A stretch of 18,014 bases of DNA, from positions 1 through 18,014 of the forward strand of contig DJXS01000018.1 in the NCBI GenBank assembly GCA_002448395.1, written 5' to 3'. A model generated the notes under the pieces. It did no database searches. It had not been told where the DNA came from and was given only the letters and a program-made list of their open reading frames with translations. This DNA is from Lachnospiraceae bacterium UBA6998 (lineage in GTDB: Bacteria; Bacillota; Clostridia; Lachnospirales; Lachnospiraceae). Shown in pieces: positions 8,001 through 14,229 of this stretch; position 1 is the stretch's first letter; the number at the start of each line of letters is the position of its first letter. Made by a program: the position numbers and the translations under genes.

Positions 8001-9049
8001 TGTATCACTCTCCACATCACCACATCCATCGCCGGGATCACGCTGCACAGCCATCCCGCGATGAAGATAAGGAGATTCTTTTTCTTACTCATGATCGCCG
8101 CGAACTCCCGCAGCAGAGCACTGGGCCAGTAGTAACGCGCCACATGCGCCCCGATTCCCGTACACTCCAAATCTATATCGTCACACAAGCTGAGAGCTCT
8201 GTAGACATGATAATTGCTCGTCACAAGAGCAACGTAGGGATCAGCAGCCCGCTCATCGATGATCTTCTTGGAAAAGATCAGGTTTTCCCTGGTCGTCGTC
8301 GACCTGTCCTCCCTGATGATATGATCCTGCGGAATCCCATGCTCTATAAGATACTGCTCCATTGCTTCCGCCTCAGAGATCTCTTCGTCATGCCCTTTTC
8401 CGCCGGAAGGGATCAGGATCGGAGGCGTGGGATCCTTCTCGTATACTTCGATCGCTTTGTCGATGCGGTCTGCCAGAAGTTTCGAGACCTCCCTTCCCCG
8501 CAGGAGCCCGCTGCCGTGAATGATCACATAGTCAAAATCCCTTTTGCGGGGAATGAGCTGCAAAAGCACCGTGTAGCTCATAAAGGACACAAATACCACT
8601 GACACATACATCACCGAGAGGCTTATAAAAAGCAATACCTTCATGCCGGCCGTGATAAAATCAGAATTCTGATCGGACCAAAAGATAGGGAAGATAAAGA
8701 ACAGAAAGAAGCACAGTTCTCCCACCCCCACCAGGATCCCCATGATCAGAGAGAGCATGTTTGCAAGAGACCGCCCTTCTTTGCGGTACATTATGACTCC
8801 GTTCTCTATGAGCACAAAGGGAACAGACAAGAGCACGACAAAAATCAGGATCGAGAGGGCTCTTGAAGTACCCAGCGCGTGTCTTCCCGACAGCACACAA
8901 AAAAGCGGCGCCGTAGACGCCGCTGCCAGCAGCAGATAAATACAGTTCCTGAACCTGCTCCTGTCGACGGAGACTGACACCGCCAGAACTCCCCAGAAAA
9001 GAAGGCAGGGCACTGCAAATTCAAATACTCTGCTCAGATAACCACTCAT
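7997..9049 (-). CDS. YdcF/SanA-like (DUF218) integral membrane protein
   Basis: A 350-residue membrane protein. Five or so hydrophobic segments occupy residues 10-165 and another lies near the C-terminus (about 325-345). Between them is the DUF218 domain (about 173-310), recognisable from DYVIIHGSGL, ILIPSGGKG (211-219), the acidic SEAEAMEQYL segment, EDRSTTTREN (247-256) and VTSNYHVYRA (276-285). DUF218 proteins such as E. coli SanA, ElyC and YdcF are linked to envelope integrity and lipid-carrier or peptidoglycan metabolism, with biochemistry not settled. It is translationally coupled by a 4-base overlap to the EEP-family gene, so the two probably act together at the membrane. The ATG at 9049 has GGAGAT about 11 bases upstream. 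Confidence 0.9.
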   Translation of the reverse strand: MSGYLSRVFEFAVPCLLFWGVLAVSVSVDRSRFRNCIYLLLAAASTAPLFCVLSGRHALGTSRALSILIFVVLLSVPFVLIENGVIMYRKEGRSLANMLSLIMGILVGVGELCFFLFFIFPIFWSDQNSDFITAGMKVLLFISLSVMYVSVVFVSFMSYTVLLQLIPRKRDFDYVIIHGSGLLRGREVSKLLADRIDKAIEVYEKDPTPPILIPSGGKGHDEEISEAEAMEQYLIEHGIPQDHIIREDRSTTTRENLIFSKKIIDERAADPYVALVTSNYHVYRALSLCDDIDLECTGIGAHVARYYWPSALLREFAAIMSKKKNLLIFIAGWLCSVIPAMDVVMWRVIQ

Positions 9050-9057
9050 TTTTTTAC

Positions 9058-9093
9058 ATAATCTCCATAAGTATTCAACAAATCAGAGATTAT
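9058..9093 (-). repeat. Inverted repeat overlapping the -10 of the YdcF-like gene
   Basis: ATAATCTC (9058-9065) and GAGATTAT (9086-9093) form perfect 8-base arms separated by 20 bases. One arm overlaps the TATAAT of the predicted promoter and the other contains the GGAGAT ribosome binding site. If transcription starts near 9085 as predicted, only one arm is in the RNA, so an operator is more likely than an RNA hairpin. Confidence 0.45.
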
Positions 9094-9120
9094 TATATCA
9101 CTTTAAGACTGTGCCGTCAC
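9092..9120 (-). promoter_or_regulatory. Promoter of the YdcF-EEP operon
   Basis: GTGACG (9115-9120), 17 bases, then TATAAT (9092-9097) on the minus strand. The -35 matches TTGACA at four of six positions and touches the thiT stop codon at 9117. No terminator is visible after thiT, so read-through from thiT is also possible. Confidence 0.6.
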
Positions 9121-9650
9121 TGCAAAGCCATAGTTTTGACTCTGTTCAGCGCTTCAGATACCGCAGGGATGCTAATGATGATCAATACGATCACCGCTTC
9201 GCCCAGGATATAAATGATATTGTAGACCGCGGAATAGGCTGCCGCGTTCCAGCCCTCCCATGCATATTCGCCAAAGAAGATCCAGCCGGAAAGAAAAGCG
9301 AAAAACCAGCGTCCGATACACGCGGCAATGTAGCCCTTCTGATATCCGAAATTCTGGCCGGCAAAGAAACCGGAGAGGCCGAAAGCCGCAAACGCAAGGC
9401 CGTAATCAATAAAGACCTGCACAGGGGTCAAAATATAGGGACCAAGGAAGAACTGAAGGATCCCGTGGGCGAACCCTGCCGCGATCCCCACTGCAGGGCC
9501 GAAGAAGAAGCCCGGAAGGGTCGCGAACAACGTAGACGCCAGTGTAATAGAGCCCCCGGTGGGGAACTCAAATACCTTGATCATACTGGTCACACTGGCC
9601 AGAGCGATACACATTGCGCTAAAGACGAGAACTTTGATACTTTTGGACAT
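9117..9650 (-). CDS. thiT: Thiamine-specific ECF transporter S component
   Basis: A 177-residue, almost wholly hydrophobic protein with about six membrane helices. The segments TGGSITLAS (about 31-39), GPAVGIAAGFAHGILQFF and ILTPVQVFIDYGLAFAAFGL match what I know of the ThiT/YuaJ family, in which the substrate-binding subunit captures thiamine and docks on the shared EcfT-EcfA1-EcfA2 module. An EcfT gene is encoded in the same window at 17682-18014, though not in the same operon, as expected for group II ECF systems. The specificity call is strongly supported by the TPP riboswitch in its leader. The ATG at 9650 follows AAAGGAGG with a 7-base T-rich spacer; that site lies in a hairpin that can mask it. 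Confidence 0.93.
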   Translation of the reverse strand: MSKSIKVLVFSAMCIALASVTSMIKVFEFPTGGSITLASTLFATLPGFFFGPAVGIAAGFAHGILQFFLGPYILTPVQVFIDYGLAFAAFGLSGFFAGQNFGYQKGYIAACIGRWFFAFLSGWIFFGEYAWEGWNAAAYSAVYNIIYILGEAVIVLIIISIPAVSEALNRVKTMALQ

Positions 9651-9657
9651 AAAAAAA

Positions 9658-9678
9658 CCTCCTTTGTTATACAGGAGG
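9658..9678 (-). promoter_or_regulatory. Shine-Dalgarno-masking hairpin of the thiT leader
   Basis: In the minus-strand RNA CCUCCU (9678-9673) can pair with AGGAGG (9663-9658), the ribosome binding site of thiT, across a 9-base loop. It sits downstream of the TPP aptamer and upstream of the start codon, where a translational expression platform would be, and no U-tract follows it, so it is not a terminator. Confidence 0.6.
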
Positions 9679-9737
9679 AGAGTTGGTTCACAACACTATA
9701 AACACATCGCTAAGCTGCCTGCCATTTGTTCAAGTAC

Positions 9738-9840
9738 TGTGTGCTTCCTTTCGCCGGTATTACCCGGATCAAGTAATAAGGGTCAGCCGCTCCGCTACTG
9801 CGAACGGGCCGCTGTCTCAGCATCCGCTCCCCCAGCAAGT
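9738..9840 (-). ncRNA. TPP (THI-box) riboswitch controlling thiT
   Basis: The minus strand shows the conserved TPP aptamer elements in order: GGGGGAGC near 9833-9826, GCTGAGACAG with the invariant CTGAGA at 9820-9815, ACCCTT at 9783-9778, then ACTTGATCCGGGTAAT, ACCGGCGAAAGGAAG ending near 9744. The ends can pair as a short P1 (TGCT at 9837-9834 with AGCA at 9745-9742). A variable P3-like arm lies between CTGAGA and ACCCTT. TPP binding would reduce thiT expression. This is also the main content of the 326-base stretch between thiT and the dehydrogenase gene. Confidence 0.96.
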
Positions 9841-9855
9841 ATTGTTTACGTAAGT

Positions 9856-9884
9856 AACGTACTCCAAAGGAATCGAATTGTCAA
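9856..9884 (-). promoter_or_regulatory. Promoter of the TPP riboswitch-thiT unit
   Basis: A perfect -35 TTGACA (9879-9884), 17 bases, then a weak -10 TACGTT (9856-9861) on the minus strand, placing the start of transcription about ten bases before the riboswitch P1 stem. Confidence 0.6.
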
Positions 9885-9910
9885 TGTACTCATCGGATAT
9901 AAAATTTGAA

Positions 9911-9953
9911 AATGCCGCTGCAACTACCTGATTCAGTAATTGCAGCGGCATCT
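9911..9953 (-). terminator. Rho-independent terminator after the HPr-dehydrogenase gene
   Basis: ATGCCGCTGCAA (9912-9923) pairs with TTGCAGCGGCAT (9940-9951), extended by TAC/GTA after a mismatch, with an 8-base loop. On the minus strand TTTTC and further T-rich sequence follow. It starts 24 bases after the stop codon. Confidence 0.87.
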
Positions 9954-9976
9954 TATTAGTCATTGTGAGATTTTCT

Positions 9977-11275
9977 TCACTTCACTTCTGACATTCCGAA
10001 AGGAAGTCCTTCGTTGAAGTTTCTCGCATTCTCCATTGTGACGGCTGCAATTGCCTGCAGCGCTTCTCTCGTGAAGAATGCCTGGTGGGAAGTCAGTATC
10101 AGGTTCGGGAACATGGTCAGTCTTGCGACGATATCTGTGTCGATCATCTCATCGGATCTGTCGTTGTAGACGTTGGGATCCTCGCCCTCGTAAACGTCCA
10201 GCGCAACAGCGTGGAACTTGTTAGCCTTAAGGCCTCTGATCAGAGCCTCGGAATCTACAAGAGGTCCGCGGGAGGTGTTGACGAGCATGACGTTATTCTT
10301 CATCATGGCGATCGCCTTGTCATCGATCAGGTGATATGTTCCGTTCGGACCCATGACCAGCGGAGCGTGCAGGGAGATGAGATCTGCCTTCTGAAGAAGT
10401 TCTTCCTTGGAGACATATCTTAAGAGTCCCTTCTCCTCAAGGGCCATATTCGGGAATGCATCCCAGCCCAGAACGGTCATGCCGTAGCCCTTGCAGATAT
10501 TGGCCATGATCTGGCCGATCCTGCCGGTGCCCATGATGCCGGCTACCTTGTTGTGAAGATCCAGTCCCAAAAGTCCGCTCAGAGCGAAGTTGTTGTCCTG
10601 AACCTTGATGTAGGACTTATGGATGCGGCGGTTTGCCGCCTGAAGGATCGTCATTGCGTGCTCAGCTACTGCATAGGGGGAATAAGCGGGGACACGAAGA
10701 ACAGTGATTCCGCACTCTGCGGCAGCCTTGGCATCAACATTGTTGAATCCTGCGCAGCGAAGAAGAATGAGCTTAACGCCGCCCTCGGCCAGGATCTCAA
10801 CGACTTCGCGGGGCGCTTCGTCATTTACGAAAATGCAGACCGCGTCATAACCCTTAGCCAGGTTTGCAGACTCAATGGTCAGACGGCTGTTGAAATACTT
10901 GATGTCAACATTGTAAGTGCCTTCACCTTTGTCTCTGGAGAGCTCGCTGAAGAAAATACGGTCATAATCCTTGGTGCCGAAGAACGCGACCCTGAGGACT
11001 GTATTCTTCTTGGCCTTGGGAGCGATTTCTTTGAGAACTTCCTGGATCTTCGCGATCGCCTCTTCCTCATCGGGACCGTCAGCAGTAATGTTCAGTACAG
11101 AGCCCTTGGCCGCGTGAAGAGCGAGGATCTGAAGAACGTTATTGCCGGAGGCAACATTTCCATTGCACTCGATCATGACTGCACTCTTAAAGTTGGTGCA
11201 TGCCTGGGCAAGAAGTGCCGCGGGACGCGCATGAATACCGAGCGAGTTCTTGACAGTGTACTGCAGGTCTTTCAT
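9977..11275 (-). CDS. HPr domain fused to D-lactate dehydrogenase (2-hydroxyacid dehydrogenase)
   Basis: A 432-residue two-domain protein. Residues 1-88 are a full HPr (PTS phosphocarrier) domain with SLGIHARPA placing the phosphoacceptor at His15; at the position of regulatory Ser46 the residue is Asn (SGNNVLQIL). Residues 93-432 are a D-specific 2-hydroxyacid dehydrogenase closely resembling E. coli LdhA, with identical stretches such as VCIFVND, LRCAGFNNVD and VNTSRG. NAD-binding GTGRIG is at 249-254 and the catalytic triad is visible as Arg336 (NTSRG), Glu363 (DVYE) and His397 (SHQAF). It should reduce pyruvate to D-lactate with NADH, regenerating NAD in fermentation. The frame is uninterrupted across the junction. 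Start 11275 is chosen because it begins the HPr fold and has AAGGG upstream; an ATG at 11317 has no ribosome binding site. It has its own promoter and terminator. Confidence 0.93.
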   Translation of the reverse strand: MKDLQYTVKNSLGIHARPAALLAQACTNFKSAVMIECNGNVASGNNVLQILALHAAKGSVLNITADGPDEEEAIAKIQEVLKEIAPKAKKNTVLRVAFFGTKDYDRIFFSELSRDKGEGTYNVDIKYFNSRLTIESANLAKGYDAVCIFVNDEAPREVVEILAEGGVKLILLRCAGFNNVDAKAAAECGITVLRVPAYSPYAVAEHAMTILQAANRRIHKSYIKVQDNNFALSGLLGLDLHNKVAGIMGTGRIGQIMANICKGYGMTVLGWDAFPNMALEEKGLLRYVSKEELLQKADLISLHAPLVMGPNGTYHLIDDKAIAMMKNNVMLVNTSRGPLVDSEALIRGLKANKFHAVALDVYEGEDPNVYNDRSDEMIDTDIVARLTMFPNLILTSHQAFFTREALQAIAAVTMENARNFNEGLPFGMSEVK

Positions 11276-11330
11276 TTCTTTTTCCCTTCTTTTATTAAGC
11301 GTGGTGGATAGCTTCATACATAATATGCTA

Positions 11331-11346
11331 TTGTCATTATATACAA
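11331..11346 (-). promoter_or_regulatory. Imperfect palindrome over the -10 of the HPr-dehydrogenase gene
   Basis: TTGT (11346-11343), 8 bases, ACAA (11334-11331) on the minus strand, straddling the TATAAT. It resembles a Rex (NADH sensor) operator, which often controls fermentation dehydrogenases, but Rex sites usually have 10 bases between these arms, so the match is imperfect. Confidence 0.25.
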
Positions 11347-11364
11347 AATATACTATCTATTCAA
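11336..11364 (-). promoter_or_regulatory. Promoter of the HPr-dehydrogenase gene
   Basis: TTGAAT (11359-11364), exactly 17 bases, then a perfect TATAAT (11336-11341) on the minus strand. Transcription would begin near 11329, giving a leader of about 54 bases. The promoter lies between this gene and leuA, so the dehydrogenase can be expressed independently. Confidence 0.8.
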
Positions 11365-11416
11365 TGAAAAACCGCTCCGATTAGGTAATTTTGACAATAC
11401 ATTTTGCTCCTGCCGC

Positions 11417-13420
11417 TCACCTCACATTCCGGGTCGCAATCTTTCTGTACTGCGCCGGTGACACTTCAAAGGTCTTTTTGAACACCCTCGAGAAGTGTTC
11501 CGCATTGGGATACCCAATGGAATATGAAATGTTTTCAATCGTCATATTGCCGTTTCTAAGGAGCGTCTTAGCCCTCTTCATGCGGACTGAAGTAACCTGT
11601 TCTCCGAAGGTCTTGCCGGATTTCTCGCGGATGAACTTGGAGATATACGGCGTGGAGAGATGGAACTCTCTGGCCATGTCCTCGAGCGTCACTGTCTGAT
11701 AGTTGGCCTGAATATAGTTGAGCATCGCGATCAGCCTGTTGTCCTTCTCCGTCGCGTTTTCCTGCAGCTGCGGGAGTTTGTTGACCGCTACGACCAGCGC
11801 GTTGATAGAGGCATGGATGATATCCTCGTGAATACCGACGCCCCAGTATGTTTTGCCATTGCACAGGACGCTGACATAGGCCATAGCCTTGGAGGAAGAT
11901 CCTCTGGACAGTGCGTGCTCCTCGTAAGTGGAGAGCTCATAGCTGATCCCGTAATACTGCTTGATAGTATTGCTGACCGCGTCCAGACGGCCGTTGCCGT
12001 TCGCGTCTACGACAGTCCTGGTGTCTCCCGCGGCGATCGTCGCCTCTGCCATAATGCCGTCCACCTGGCGGAAATGGCATTCCGGTATGGTAAAGTGAGG
12101 CGTGAAGTCCACATATCTGTCTGTAAAGATCTCGTAGACCGCCTGCGGCGCAAGTTCGCTGTGTGTCTCGTCCGAAACCTGCTTCACTGCATAGCCGACT
12201 TCCTCTCTCATCTTCTCAGGCAGTACAATAGCATAGTTCTGCCTCAGCACATATGCCACGCCGCCCTTTCCGGACTGGCTGTTGATGCGGATGACATCCG
12301 AATCGTATGTCCTTGAGACGTCCTGCGGGTCGATGGGAAGATAGGGGACCGTCCACTTGTTGGGATCGTTCTTCTCCTTGTAGGCCATGCCTTTGGAGAT
12401 CGCATCCTGATGAGAGCCGGAAAAGGCGCTGAAAACCAGGTCGCCCGCGTACGGCTGTCTGGGATGTACATCCATTCCGGTAAGTCTCTCATATTTCTCG
12501 CGGATCTGCGGCATATTGGAGAAATCCAGCTCGGGATCGATTCCGTAAGCGAAGAGATTCATCGCCACAGCGACCAGATCGACGTTTCCGGTTCTCTCGC
12601 CGTTTCCGAACAGCGTTCCCTCGACGCGGTCCGCGCCCGCAAGGATGCCGAGCTCCGTATCCGCTACGCCGCAGCCGCGGTCGTTGTGCGGATGAAGGCT
12701 CAGGACTACGCCGTCCCTGTATTTCATATTCTTATTAAGGTACTCGATCTGGGAAGCGAAAATATGCGGCATAGCCGTCTCCACTGTAGCCGGGATGTTG
12801 ATGATCGCTTTCCACTCAGGTGTGGGCTTCCAGACATCCAGCACTGCGTTGCATACTTCCAGCCCGTACTCCACTTCAGTTCCGTGGAAGCTCTCAGGGC
12901 TGTATTCGAACATGAAGTTGCCGTCGGTCTCGTCCGCAAGTTCCTTGAGGAGCTTGGCGCCGTCCACTGCAAGCTTCTTGATCTCTTCCTTGTTCTTCTT
13001 AAAGACCTGTTCCCGCTGCGCCACAGAAGTGGAATTATAGAGATGGACCACCGCCTTAGGCGCTCCTTTGACCGCTTCAAAGGTTTTGCGGATGATGTGC
13101 TCTCTGGCCTGGGTGAGCACCTGGATCGTGACATCGTCCGGGATCATGTTTCTCTCGATGAGAGCGCGAAGGAATACATACTCCGTCTCCGATGCTGCGG
13201 GGAATCCAACCTCGATCTCCTTAAAGCCGACCTTGACCAGCATACGGAAATACTCGATCTTCTCTTCCAGGCTCATAGGCTCGATAAGGGCCTGGTTGCC
13301 GTCGCGCAGGTCAACGCTGCACCAGATCGGGGCCTTCTCGATATGATCCTTTTTCGCCCAGTCCAGACACTCTTCCGGAGGGAGAAAATATTGACGCATG
13401 TACTTCCTGTAGTTCATCAT
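11417..13420 (-). CDS. leuA: 2-isopropylmalate synthase fused to a C-terminal AraC-type DNA-binding domain
   Basis: A 667-residue fusion. Residues 1 to about 550 are a complete LeuA of the longer type, which condenses acetyl-CoA with 2-ketoisovalerate in the first step of leucine synthesis. Visible are the catalytic DLRDGNQAL (37-45), the metal-binding HPHND (243-247), the GNGERTGN motif (272-279) and a C-terminal LeuA-dimer regulatory region (about 440-550), where leucine normally inhibits. After a short linker, residues about 563-660 form a full AraC/XylS domain with both helix-turn-helix units: VTLEDMAREFHLSTPYISKF and MTIENISYSIGYPNAEHFSR, ending VSPAQYRK. The reading frame is continuous with no stop or frameshift. 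The ATG at 13420 has GAGGA upstream. The DNA-binding half is at about 11417-11737. No other leu gene is in the window and no terminator is evident after it. The enzyme is expected to be active; that it binds DNA is inferred from the intact HTH motifs. Confidence 0.95.
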   Translation of the reverse strand: MMNYRKYMRQYFLPPEECLDWAKKDHIEKAPIWCSVDLRDGNQALIEPMSLEEKIEYFRMLVKVGFKEIEVGFPAASETEYVFLRALIERNMIPDDVTIQVLTQAREHIIRKTFEAVKGAPKAVVHLYNSTSVAQREQVFKKNKEEIKKLAVDGAKLLKELADETDGNFMFEYSPESFHGTEVEYGLEVCNAVLDVWKPTPEWKAIINIPATVETAMPHIFASQIEYLNKNMKYRDGVVLSLHPHNDRGCGVADTELGILAGADRVEGTLFGNGERTGNVDLVAVAMNLFAYGIDPELDFSNMPQIREKYERLTGMDVHPRQPYAGDLVFSAFSGSHQDAISKGMAYKEKNDPNKWTVPYLPIDPQDVSRTYDSDVIRINSQSGKGGVAYVLRQNYAIVLPEKMREEVGYAVKQVSDETHSELAPQAVYEIFTDRYVDFTPHFTIPECHFRQVDGIMAEATIAAGDTRTVVDANGNGRLDAVSNTIKQYYGISYELSTYEEHALSRGSSSKAMAYVSVLCNGKTYWGVGIHEDIIHASINALVVAVNKLPQLQENATEKDNRLIAMLNYIQANYQTVTLEDMAREFHLSTPYISKFIREKSGKTFGEQVTSVRMKRAKTLLRNGNMTIENISYSIGYPNAEHFSRVFKKTFEVSPAQYRKIATRNVR

Positions 13421-13450
13421 TGCTTTGTCCTCTCAATCTTTTGATCCATT

Positions 13451-13474
13451 CGGTTTAAAATTTATCAAAAACCG
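13451..13474. repeat. Inverted repeat in the leuA leader
   Basis: CGGTTT (13451-13456) and AAACCG (13469-13474) are perfect 6-base arms separated by 12 AT-rich bases, about 30 bases before the leuA start codon. It could be an operator (possibly for autoregulation by the AraC-type domain) or an RNA hairpin. The minus-strand octamer CGGTTTTT in it recurs just upstream of the -35 of the HPr-dehydrogenase gene. Confidence 0.35.
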
Positions 13475-13512
13475 TGATTAGATTTTATTCCTATAGGCAA
13501 AGAAATAGAATG

Positions 13513-13518
13513 ATTATA
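13513..13518 (-). promoter_or_regulatory. Candidate -10 of the leuA promoter
   Basis: A perfect TATAAT on the minus strand 93 bases before the leuA start. No recognisable -35 lies 16-18 bases upstream (AATAAT at 17), so the promoter would be weak or activator-dependent. It follows the apt terminator and is the best candidate in the 13421-13570 gap. Confidence 0.35.
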
Positions 13519-13570
13519 TTTACTCTGTTTTGCTGATTATTTTTAATTACCACGCAGACAGTTTATCGCT

Positions 13571-13606
13571 CAAAAAAAGAAGCCGCATCTTACGATGCAG
13601 CTTCTC
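13571..13606 (-). terminator. Rho-independent terminator of apt
   Basis: AGAAGC (13578-13583) pairs with GCTTCT (13600-13605) and, after one mismatch, GCATC pairs with GATGC around a 4-base loop. On the minus strand the stem runs into a T tract (complement of the A run at 13572-13578). It begins 20 bases after the apt stop codon. Confidence 0.92.
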
Positions 13607-13625
13607 CATTAAATACGGATACAGA

Positions 13626-14150
13626 TCATTTACCTTCAAAAGCAAGTACGGAATCCACGCGATATCCTTCGAGGAACTTGCGGCCGTTCAGGCCTGCCAG
13701 CTCGATCATGAAGAGCATGTCGACAACTTCTCCGCCCAGTTTCTCAACGAGCTGTGCCATTGCCTTCGCTGTTCCGCCGGTCGCCAGAAGATCATCCACG
13801 ACGAGACACTTCTGTCCGGGCTGTATAGCATCGATATGCATCTCCAGCGTCGCCTTGCCGTATTCCAGGTCATAGTCCACAGCGATGGTCTTCCAGGGGA
13901 GTTTGCCCTTCTTGCGGATCAGTACCAGCGGCTTGTGGAGGTTGTAGGCCAGCGCCGCGCCGTAAATGAAGCCGCGGGATTCTGCGCCGACGATCACGTC
14001 AAAATCCACATCCTTGATCAGGTCCTGCATGGAATCGATCGCGAGCTGAAGTCCGTCAGCATCCTGGAATACTGTAGTAATGTCTCTGAACATGATGCCG
14101 GGCTCCGGAAAATCCGGAATAGTACGGATATAATCTTCTAATTTCTTCAT
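13626..14150 (-). CDS. apt: Adenine phosphoribosyltransferase
   Basis: A 174-residue cytoplasmic purine-salvage enzyme that makes AMP from adenine and PRPP. The N-terminal IPDFPEPGIMFRDITT (11-26) is diagnostic of APT, AESRGF (56-61) contributes to the active site, and the PRPP-binding motif VVDDLLATGGTA is at 117-128. Length is typical. The frame is open 15 codons further upstream, but the ATG at 14150 gives the canonical MKKLEDYIRTI start and has AAGGGG eight bases before it. It has its own extended -10 promoter and a terminator, so it is a monocistronic gene. In many Firmicutes apt is next to relA; here it is not. Confidence 0.97.
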   Translation of the reverse strand: MKKLEDYIRTIPDFPEPGIMFRDITTVFQDADGLQLAIDSMQDLIKDVDFDVIVGAESRGFIYGAALAYNLHKPLVLIRKKGKLPWKTIAVDYDLEYGKATLEMHIDAIQPGQKCLVVDDLLATGGTAKAMAQLVEKLGGEVVDMLFMIELAGLNGRKFLEGYRVDSVLAFEGK

Positions 14151-14200
14151 GATTACCCCTTTTCTGTATACATAGGTGTAGAGCTCTAAAAACACTCTTT

Positions 14201-14229
14201 ATTATAGCACGGCAGACCTTCACTGAGTA
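14201..14229 (-). promoter_or_regulatory. apt promoter
   Basis: TATAAT (14201-14206) preceded by TGC on the minus strand, an extended -10. The -35 at 17 bases is only TACTCA (14224-14229), inside the end of the L,D-transpeptidase gene. The leader would be about 45 bases. Confidence 0.6.

Noticed and set aside
11276..11317. Upstream in-frame ATG extending the HPr-dehydrogenase protein by 14 residues
   Set aside because: No ribosome binding site precedes it, and starting at 11275 puts the HPr active histidine at the canonical position 15.
11391..11396. Plus-strand TTGACA downstream of leuA
   Set aside because: No -10 follows at 16-18 bases and no plus-strand gene exists to be driven by it.
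12410..13444. Plus-strand open frame of 344 codons
   Set aside because: It is antisense to the LeuA coding region with no recognisable motif; a shadow of the real gene.
13421..13570. T-box or leucine leader peptide before leuA
   Set aside because: No T-box core sequence, no leucine-rich short open frame and no attenuator hairpin with a T run were found.
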